Below, piece after piece: positions 57,532-64,000 of a stretch of 64,000 bases of DNA (position 1 is the stretch's first letter; each line of letters starts with the position of its first letter). Source of the stretch: Ochotona curzoniae (lineage: Eukaryota > Chordata > Mammalia > Lagomorpha > Ochotonidae); NCBI RefSeq assembly GCF_017591425.1, contig NW_024467121.1, forward strand, positions 21,464,707 through 21,528,706, read 5' to 3'. A program made the translations under genes and the position numbers. The notes beneath the pieces were generated by a model, which worked only from the letters and a program-made list of their open reading frames with translations, searched no databases and was not told the DNA's origin.

Positions 57532-57559
57532 CTAATGTGGAATTAATTTTTTTTTATAG
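57532..57559 (+). promoter_or_regulatory. SMYD3: 3' splice site of the SMYD3 exon
   Basis: A CTAAT branch-point candidate at 57532-57536 puts the branch adenosine 24 nt before the intron end. A run of ten T residues (57547-57556 region) follows and leads to TATAG. The AG at 57558-57559 is the only AG between branch point and exon, so the acceptor position is unambiguous. Confidence 0.9.
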
Positions 57560-57623
57560 GAAGGAAAAGCTGATGCGATGCTCTCAGTGCCGAGTTGCCA
57601 AGTACTGTAGTGCAAAGTGTCAG
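57560..57623 (+). CDS. SMYD3: SMYD3 internal exon (MYND zinc-finger part)
   Basis: This 64-bp internal exon encodes 21 residues beginning KEKLMRCSQC and ending YCSAKCQ, recognised as the middle of the MYND zinc finger of SMYD3, a SET/MYND lysine methyltransferase acting in cytoplasm and nucleus. Four cysteines are visible in a C-x2-C-x5-C-x3-C pattern, which correspond to Cys62, Cys65, Cys71 and Cys75 of the human protein. The remaining zinc ligands (Cys49, Cys52, His83, Cys87) must lie on neighbouring exons outside the window. The first base completes a glycine codon split by a phase-2 intron; the exon ends on a codon boundary (phase 0). It is flanked by a TATAG acceptor and a CAG|GTAAGA donor. 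The reading frame is intact and I see no departure from the human peptide as I remember it. The 64-bp size is not a multiple of three, so skipping would shift the frame. A retrocopy is ruled out by the introns on both sides. Confidence 0.97.
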
Positions 57624-57630
57624 GTAAGAC
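57621..57630 (+). promoter_or_regulatory. SMYD3: 5' splice site of the SMYD3 exon
   Basis: CAG|GTAAGAC matches the U1 consensus at every position from -3 to +6. This strong donor lies only 16 bp upstream of a SINE insertion whose left target-site duplication starts at +6 of the intron, so the core donor sequence was left intact. Confidence 0.93.
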
Positions 57631-57639
57631 TGCTCAGCT

Positions 57640-57940
57640 GTTGGGCCTAGAGTGATAATCTAATGGCTAAATCCTCAGGTTGCTTTCACCGGGATCCCAT
57701 ATGGGTGCTGGTTTGTGTCGTGCCTGCTCCACTTCCCATCCAGCTCCCTGCTAGGGGTCTGGGAAAGCAGTAGAGGATGGCCCAAAGCTTTGGGACCCTG
57801 CATCCTTCTTGGAGACCCAGCTGAGGCTCCTGGCTCCTGATTTTGGATCAGCTCAGATCTGGTCATTGTGGAGTGAACAAGTGGACAGAAGACCTTTCTC
57901 TGTGTAAGTCTCACTTCTCAAAACAAATTTAAAAACAAAT
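57640..57940 (+). mobile_element. C-type SINE next to the SMYD3 donor
   Basis: Forward copy: GTTGGGCCTAGAGTGATAATC head, CATATGGGTGCTGG around the B-box, CCCAAAGCTTTGGGACCC body. Target repeats ACTGCTCAGCT (57629-57639) and ACTGCTCTGCT (57941-57951) match at 10 of 11. The tail is shortened (CAAATTTAAAAACAAAT). Confidence 0.9.
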
Positions 57941-57981
57941 ACTGCTCTGCTATGTGTAAGATAAATTTTCAAATTACTGAC

Positions 57982-58302
57982 TTTTTAAAAAGATTTTTTA
58001 TTTTTATTTGAAAGTCAAAGTTACAGAGAGGAGAGACACACAGATTTTTCATCTGTTGATTCGCTTCCCAGATGGCTTCAATGGCTGGAACTGTGTTGGT
58101 ACAAAGATAGGAGCCTAGAGCTTCCTCTGGATCTCCCATATGGGTGCAGGGGCCTAAGGACTTGGTTCATCCTCCATTGCTTTCTTAGGCCATAAGCAGA
58201 GAGTTGGATGGGAAGTGGAGTAGGCAGGACTTGAGCTGGAGCCTATATGGGATGCTGGTTCTGCAGGTGGAGGATTAACTTGCTGTGCCACAATGCTTTC
58301 CC
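57982..58302 (-). mobile_element. C-type SINE
   Basis: TTTTATTTTTATTTGAAAGTC, CATCTGTTGATTCGCTTCC, GGATCTCCCATATGGGTGC and head GCTGTGCCACAATGC. It lies opposite in orientation to the SINE 40 bp upstream. Confidence 0.87.
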
Positions 58303-59007
58303 CAAATTATTTACTCTTACCTTCCATAATGCCTTATAGTCTATTTTCATTCTTTGAATTTTTGACTTATTTTTACTTGTTGTTTTTCCTTAGTTTTAAT
58401 ATTAATATATGGTATAGGGTAGGAAGTTCTAGTTTCTGCATGAAAGGAAATATCTACTGTCCATCTTCTTGCCCTTGACCTCCTATCCACGTGTCTTTGC
58501 CAGTACTTCCTATGTAAGCACATTACCTATATCCTCTGTTTAAAAAACAGAGAATATGTTCTTCTTGCATGAATTTGCATATGTCTTATTTGTGTTTTGC
58601 TATTATCCCTTGATTTATTTAGAGGGCTATTATGTATCATCTATTCACAGTAGTCATGATTTCCCATTTAACGCATGGTTATGCATTTTCAGTATTTTCC
58701 ATTGCCGTAACCAACAATATCAGATTTAGGCCAGAGAGGGCCGCTCAAATAAGGCAGAGAATCTTGAACAGTTTATCTTTTGAAGCTTCTTATTCAGAGG
58801 CTCCAAAATAGCTTATCTTGCAACAGTGCTTTGGAAAAGATAATTTCTTCAGGGAACTACCTTCCTATTGTATCCTTCATTGTCATAGTAAGTAAAGCTT
58901 TCACCTTAGCGACTCTGACTGGAGGCTAAATGGTGAGACTCTGTGTGAATGGAATTCTTTGTGTCCACTAACACACTAGTAATGCACCCAGAATCTATTT
59001 AGCAATT
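58303..59007. other. Unique intronic sequence
   Basis: No recognised repeat or exon in about 700 bp. Confidence 0.5.
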
Positions 59008-59352
59008 ATTTTTATAAATATTTATTATTTTCTTTATTTGAAAAATAGTGTTGCAAAGAGAGAAAAAGAGAGAGAGAGAGAGAAAGAAAGAAAGACATTT
59101 TCCATCTGCTCATTCACTCCCAGGTGGCCACAACAATTGATGCTGGGCCAAGGAACTTAATCTATGTTTCTCACATGGGTGCAGGGGCCCAAAGTACTTG
59201 AGCACTTGAGCCATTTTTTTTTTTCACTTTTCCCCAGCACATTAGTAGGGAGTGGCATCAGAAGTGGAGCAGCTGGAACTTGAACTGGCACTGATAGGGA
59301 ATGCTGGCATTACAGTAGGCAGTTTTGCCCTTTGTGCCACAATGTTGGCCCA
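59008..59352 (-). mobile_element. Older C-type SINE
   Basis: TTTATTATTTTCTTTATTTG, GA-rich block (59065-59095), CATCTGCTCATTCACTCC and head TGTGCCACAATGTTGGCCC. A small duplication of GAGCACTTGAGCC-like sequence occurs near 59200. Confidence 0.83.
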
Positions 59353-59462
59353 ACCAATATTAATTTATCCACATTTTATGCATGGCTGCAGCCTAATTGT
59401 TGAGTAAGTTCTTCCTAATCATGTTAGTGAAGGGATATGAAGGGTATTTAGAAAGGTCATGG

Positions 59463-59630
59463 AGGGGTCTTTTTTTTCCCCACTTTTCCTCCTGCCACTA
59501 TGGCAGAGGACTTGGGTCTTTTCTATCTCAAAGCCCCCTCCCGTTATTAGGATGGGAGCCTTCTTTCTCAGCTTTTCTAATAAACCTTGGTTTAAAACTA
59601 AAAAAAACCCAAAAAACCGAAAAACAAAAA
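59463..59630 (+). mobile_element. Small poly(A)-tailed retrocopy of unknown source
   Basis: A 168-bp insert flanked by an 11-bp direct repeat AAAGGTCATGG (59452-59462 and 59631-59641). It has an AATAAA signal at 59579-59584, about 15 nt later an A-rich tail (interrupted by CCC, CCG and C). The body (CAGAGGACTTGGGTCTTTTC, CAAAGCCCCCTCCCGTTATT) matches none of the other repeats in the window. It could be a truncated mRNA 3' end or the R region of an LTR-type transcript. Confidence 0.82.
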
Positions 59631-59641
59631 AAAGGTCATGG

Positions 59642-60141
59642 GCATGAATATTTTGAAAAGATTATGAATTTAAAAAATTTACACTAAAATAAAAAATTTG
59701 TACTATTCATTTTATTTTCTGTTAATTTTTTGAGGTAAGATTTTATATATACATTTTGAATTTTTGATGACCATGTCAGATTGCCTGCTAAGAATTTGAG
59801 GTAATTTACAAGTACCATTAATGCATTCTGAATTCCTTAAAGGATGTATAATTAACAGTTAGCATGACCTTTTCTTCAAACTTATGATTAGCCATTTAGT
59901 AAAAAATGTAATCATACTCTAATGAATTATATTACAAATTCTAATTGGAGGCTTTGTGTCTGTGTTACCTTCTCCTCACCATTCACCCATTCTTTTTGTT
60001 GCTTGTTTTGTGTGTGTGTGTGTGTGTATTTGTACACTTACCCAAAGTTCCTTCTTTTCCATTTAAACAGTGTGTGTTGTAGTAATTGTCTAGCTCATGT
60101 TCTTCTTTTAAAGAACAGTGTATAAATGGAATTATTTCTTA
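59642..60141. other. Unique intronic sequence
   Basis: AT-rich with a short GT repeat near 60010-60028. No gene. Confidence 0.5.
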
Positions 60142-60450
60142 AAAATAATTGTTTGTTCATTTGAGAGATAGAGTGACAGGGTAGGGAGGAGAGAAGAGAG
60201 AAGAAAAAGTAAGAATGAATGAATTTACCATTTACTGGTTCACTTCCCAAATGGGCCCATTGACTGAGCTGAGTAGGGCTGCAGCTCACTCTTGGTCTTC
60301 CTCAAGGGTGGCAGGGCCTAGGTACTTGGGCCATCATCTGTTGTCTGCTCAGCCAAATTATAAAGGAAGTGGATTGGAAGCTGAGCATTTGGAACTCAAA
60401 CTGCCCATGGGATATTGACATTGTCTGCTGTAGCATAATACCAGCACAAA
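60142..60450 (-). mobile_element. Older C-type SINE
   Basis: TTGTTTGTTCATTTGAGAG, TTACTGGTTCACTTCCC, GGCCATCATCTGTTGTCTGC and head GTAGCATAATACCAGC. Confidence 0.78.
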
Positions 60451-60861
60451 ACTAAGTAAGTTCTATATGAAAGAAAAAAATATAAAAAATTATGAGTGAT
60501 TCCAGGTCTTAATGCTAATTCTCCAATTTGTGAATTAAACAATATCAAGGAAAACAAGCTCTTTCTAAATTTTATGTAATAATAAGAGCTAATTGTTTAT
60601 TTGCTCACTTACTTTGTTTTAGGGACTTGTTTATCCCATTTACTTCTGCAAAAATCATGTGAGAATTTGGTACTATTATTTGGTGCTAATAAGGAATCTG
60701 ACAATAGAGAGGCTGGAAACTTCCCAAATGTTATAATTATTGATTTTGGAGTTTGGAAAATAACCCCACATACTCAGCTTCCAGACTTTCAGGTTATGAA
60801 CCCATATTTTGTTCTTGCTCTAACATTCTGATTAGCTCTAGGTTTTTTTCCTTTCTTTTTT
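60451..60861. other. Unique intronic sequence
   Basis: Nothing recognised. A 76-codon ORF at 60601-60831 partly resembles a decayed MIR-like context (GGGACTTG) but is unassigned. Confidence 0.45.
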
Positions 60862-61175
60862 TATTTTTTAAGACTTATTATTTGAAAGGTGAAGTTAGAG
60901 AAAAGCAACAGAAATCTTCCATCTGCTGGTTCCCTCCCAAAATGGTTCCAAGCACTGGAGCTGGGCTGTCTGAAGCCAGTAAGCAGGAGCTTCTTCAGGT
61001 CTCCCACCTGAGTGCAGGGGCCCAAATGCTGGGCCATGTCCCACTGTTTTCCCAGGTGCATTAGCAGGGAGCTGATTGGAAGTGAGCTGCTGGGACTTGA
61101 GTAGGCACCCACGTGGGATTCTAGTTTTCCCAGTGGAAACTTTGGCTTTACCTGCCATGCCATAATGCTGGCCGA
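60862..61175 (-). mobile_element. C-type SINE
   Basis: TTTTAAGACTTATTATTTG, CATCTGCTGGTTCCCTCCC, GGTCTCCCACCTGAGTGC and head CATGCCATAATGCTGGCC. Confidence 0.85.
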
Positions 61176-62611
61176 GGGTTAGCTTTTTAATCATCTTTTA
61201 TATTCTTTCATTTTCTGATTTTTTAATAAAGATGTATTTTCAAGGAACAAAAAAGAAAAAACAATTTTTAGATGAAAGGTTAATAATAATACCTTTCAAA
61301 TAAAGTTGAGGGAATTTAAAAATTACTGAGTTATTTTTCTCTCATTTTGTAAATCAAATATTCCACCGAAATGAGCAAGATTCCAGATTTACATAAGAAC
61401 TTGAAACAATAACAAAAATTAATAAAAAATAATAACAAAAAAAAAAGCAGAGCAAATGCCAGCAAATTTTAGAATGGCTGTCAACTGGTGATGTCTTAGC
61501 TATTTTATTCATGTGGAACTAAGCCCACTTTGGATTAAGCAGAATACATGTAGAACTAATAAATTATCATATTATTTGAAAATAATATTTTACATGTGCT
61601 TTCTTTGTTATTGCAATGACTTAAACATTTCTTTTACTTTTCCCTATTTTTATGAATATTCAAGCTTTTTTCCACTGCTTCTTCCCATTTTTGTAGTATA
61701 CTAAAGGGGAAAAAGCCATTATCTGATTAGAATGAGTGCAGGGAATTTGGCAAGTAGGTATGTCATTTTGATTCATTATAGGGCATGTATTTTTACCACA
61801 TAAGTGAGCTTTATACTGTCTGACCAGTAATAATGTCATTGTTAGATATACTGTGGTAGGTAATGGGAAAATAGAAAGATGAAAGCTATACACAATGTCA
61901 GTTGGAGTGTGAGTGCTGGGGGTTTGGGTGAGTGTAGAGGTAAGAGTCAGAGATTGCCTGAAGCATATGCATTTAAACTGCTCTGTTTACCTCAACTGTA
62001 AGCTACAACAGTTAACATTGCAATTATGCTGTGTGTCTATAATGCAGCCCAAAATTATACTGGCCAACTGGACTATGAGCAGTAGTGAACCAGAAGCTAA
62101 AGAAATAGGTGGCATGTGCATTTGACGCATAAAATCTAAAACACGGGGGATATGTTGGCTCACTTGCTCTACCCTTGGTACTGGGGCTGTGCTCATCAGT
62201 GAATTGTTTGAAAGAGGCTGCTGGAGTAGTTCAGAGTGTAATAAGTCCATTATGCCCTTAGGAGGTGCCATTGACATTCACATTTCATTTGTAAATATAA
62301 GCAATGCAAGGGTATATTTTCATGATAAAAATTAGCACTATGTAGAATCATACAGAGTTAAAAGTAAAATTTTTTTCTCTAGCCTCCTTCCCCTTCTCTT
62401 GCTCCTACTTTCCAGAGGTGATATCTGTGTAACTGTTTTGTGAGTGAAGGGTACATACCTGTTACTCTATATTTCATAGTAAATTTATGTATCTATAAAT
62501 GTATTCACTCCAGTGCACAGCACTATTTCTGCTACCAAAATATTTTCTTGTCAGTGGCTTTGTATTCTTGTCTATAATTAATTAAAAGATTATTGTCTTT
62601 TTTTCCTCAAA
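61176..62611. other. Mostly unique intronic sequence
   Basis: About 1.4 kb. The part 61900-62290 is more GC-balanced and carries a 96-codon minus-strand ORF (61987-62277) with no recognised family. A/T-rich patches occur at 61230-61450. Confidence 0.5.
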
Positions 62612-62940
62612 ATATTTTAAAGGTTTATTTATTTATTTGAAAGGCAGAATTACTAAGACAGGGAATGAGAGACACACAGAGATGGACATTTCATCTACTG
62701 GTTTGCTCCCCACATGGCTTCTATAGCTTGAGCTGGCCCAATCTGAAGTTGGGATCCTGGAACTTCTAGGTCTCTCACATGGATGCAGGGTCCCAAGCAC
62801 TTGAGCATGCTGTGCTGCTTTCCCAGGCACATTTTAGGAAGCTGGGTCTGAAGTGCAGCCACTAAGACTTGAACTCACACTCATATGGGATGCCAAAACT
62901 GCAGGCAGAAGCTTTATGTGCTGCACCACAGCTTAAGCCC
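62612..62940 (-). mobile_element. Older C-type SINE
   Basis: TTTAAAGGTTTATTTATTTA, CATCTACTGGTTTGCTCCCC, GCTGCTTTCCCAGGC and head GTGCTGCACCACAGC. Confidence 0.83.
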
Positions 62941-62944
62941 CTTT

Positions 62945-63185
62945 GCGTTAACATTTTGAGAGATAGACACAGAGACCAAAATTCCCATCTGTTGTCAAAT
63001 ACCCACAGTGACTGGGGCTGTGGAGGCCAAAGCTGGGAGCAAGGAGCTCGGTTTAGTTCTCCCTTGGTGGTAGAGATCCAACTAGTTGACCCTTCAACTG
63101 CTACCTACCAGAAGGCTGGGATTGGGAACAGAATCAGGATTGGAACCCAGACAGTCTGATATGGCATTTGAGTATGTTGTTAGGA
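62945..63185 (-). mobile_element. Old SINE fragment
   Basis: ACATTTTGAGAGATAGACAC, CCCATCTGTTGTCAAATACC and GGGATTGGGAACAGAATCAGG are diverged SINE landmarks in reverse orientation. Confidence 0.65.
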
Positions 63186-63430
63186 TGTCCTTTTATTTGA
63201 GAGAGAGAAAGAGAGCTCCCAGTCATATTTCACACTCTAAATGTCTGAACTGGAGCTGAAGCTGGGAGCCAGAAACACGATCCAGGTCTTCCACTTTGGA
63301 GCGGGCACACACTTGAGCCATCCCCACTGCCTCTCGAAGTCTGCATTATTAGAAAACTGGAGTCTGGAGCTGTGATGACGAACTAAATCCTGACACTGTG
63401 ATGTGGGCCACAGACGAGAGTCTTAACTGC
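63186..63430 (-). mobile_element. Old SINE fragment
   Basis: CCTTTTATTTGAGAGAGAG, GAGCTGAAGCTGGGAGCC and GATCCAGGTCTTCC in reverse orientation. Third member of a four-SINE run. Confidence 0.65.
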
Positions 63431-63477
63431 CAGACAAATCACCTGCTCTCATCTCTTGTAATCTTTGGAAATATTTA

Positions 63478-63775
63478 CTTTTTTATTATTTTTAAAAGAT
63501 TTATTTATTTTTATTGGAAAGGCAAACATAAAGAGAGGAGAAGAGACAGAAAGGAAGATCATCCGTTCCATGGTTCACTCTCCAAGTGGCCTCTGGCTGG
63601 AGCTGAGCCAATCCAAAGCCAGGAGACCAGAGCTTCATCTGAGTCTCCCACACGGGTGTGGGGTCCCAAAGCTTTCCCCGACCACAAGCAAGGAGCTGGA
63701 TGGGAAGTGGGACTGTCGTGATTAGAACCGGTGTCCATATGGGATCTTGGCGCTTGGCCACCGCACAGGGCCCTC
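63478..63775 (-). mobile_element. Young C-type SINE with TSD
   Basis: TTTATTTATTTTTATTGG to CCGCACAGGGCCC. GAAATATTTA flanks it (63468-63477 and 63776-63785). The GGCCGTCCTCGACTGC block and part of the head are deleted. Confidence 0.92.
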
Positions 63776-64000
63776 GAAATATTTATTGGAAAAGGGAGGA
63801 AGAAAGAGAGAAATTGTCTCGGCACCGAACCACTCTACAGATGGCCGCAATGCCCAGTTCTGGGTCAGCCAGAAGCCAGGAATCTAGGGCTCCAGCTGGG
63901 TCTCTCACAATGGGACATCACCCAATGCCCTCTCAGACATATTGGCAGGGAGCTGGATGGGAGGGAGTATAGCCAGGAATTAAATTAGTGCTCTAGTATG
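63776..64000 (-). mobile_element. C-type SINE cut by the window end
   Basis: ATTTATTGGAAAAGGGAGG, CCGAACCACTCTACAGATGG and GGGAGCTGGATGGGAGGG in reverse orientation. The head lies beyond 64000. Confidence 0.75.

Larger units (their letters stand above)
1..57559 (+). other. SMYD3: SMYD3 intron upstream of the MYND exon (partial)
   Basis: The interval ends at a consensus acceptor in phase 2 and holds no other exon that I can recognise. By analogy with human SMYD3 this would be intron 1, between the first coding exon (ending in the Cys49-Cys52 knuckle) and the MYND exon. The intron starts outside the window. Confidence 0.85.
57624..64000 (+). other. SMYD3: SMYD3 intron downstream of the MYND exon (partial)
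   Basis: It starts at a consensus donor in phase 0. I searched for the next SMYD3 exon (the one carrying the last MYND ligands) and did not find it before the window end, so the intron runs on beyond 64000. Confidence 0.85.

Noticed and set aside
57640..64000. Next SMYD3 exon (remaining MYND ligands)
   Set aside because: Scanned for a frame beginning with the expected lysine-rich continuation after an AG acceptor in phase 0. None seen, so it should lie beyond the window.

Overview
This is eukaryotic nuclear DNA: a gene-poor, repeat-rich piece of a mammalian gene. The dominant repeat is a tRNA-derived SINE of about 300-340 bp. It has an A-box-like head (GGTGGCGCAGTGGTTAAGG), a B-box-like GGTTCTAATCC, a conserved body and an AATAAATAAATCTTT-type tail. 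It is related to the C repeats of rabbit but clearly diverged from them. With lagomorph-type L1 3' ends, this points to a lagomorph and most likely a pika (Ochotona). The species call is inference.

Only one protein-coding segment can be supported: a 64-bp internal exon at 57560-57623 on the + strand. It encodes part of the MYND zinc finger of SMYD3, with a consensus acceptor and donor. So 1-57559 is read as the distal part of the intron before this exon, and 57624-64000 as the start of the next intron. SMYD3 is a very large gene with long introns in mammals, which fits. No other exon, RNA gene, CpG island or CRISPR array was found. Nearly all other ORFs are chance readings through SINEs, L1 remnants or GC-rich repeat arrays.

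Layout: 1-1335 is a GC-rich retroposon with an internal orientation switch. 1.9-13.6 kb holds dense SINEs of several ages, plus L2, MIR, ancient L1 and an MLT1-like LTR. 13.8-15.9 kb is mostly repeat-free. 16.9-31.3 kb is again dense in SINE and L1 and includes the largest GC-rich array (26.2-28.1 kb). 31.3-39 kb is sparser, with a repeat-free block (37.1-39 kb) that is a candidate conserved noncoding element. 39-49 kb is SINE and L1. 49-52.7 kb is mostly unique. 53.4-56.5 kb is a rearranged GC-rich array with a duplicated SINE segment. 57.6 kb holds the exon, with a SINE inserted immediately downstream. 58-64 kb is intron with SINEs and one small poly(A)-tailed retrocopy of unknown source.

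The most unusual items are these. (1) A GC-rich retroposon family, seen at six loci, carries a degenerate tandem array of about 60-bp units, with a perfect 15-bp target-site duplication around one copy. (2) A twin-priming-like inversion lies in the copy at the left edge. (3) A microhomology-flanked duplicated insertion sits at 53795. (4) A SINE is inserted 16 bp from the SMYD3 5' splice site. (5) A small retroposed transcript end of unknown origin lies at 59463. Repeat boundaries are approximate unless target-site duplications are given.
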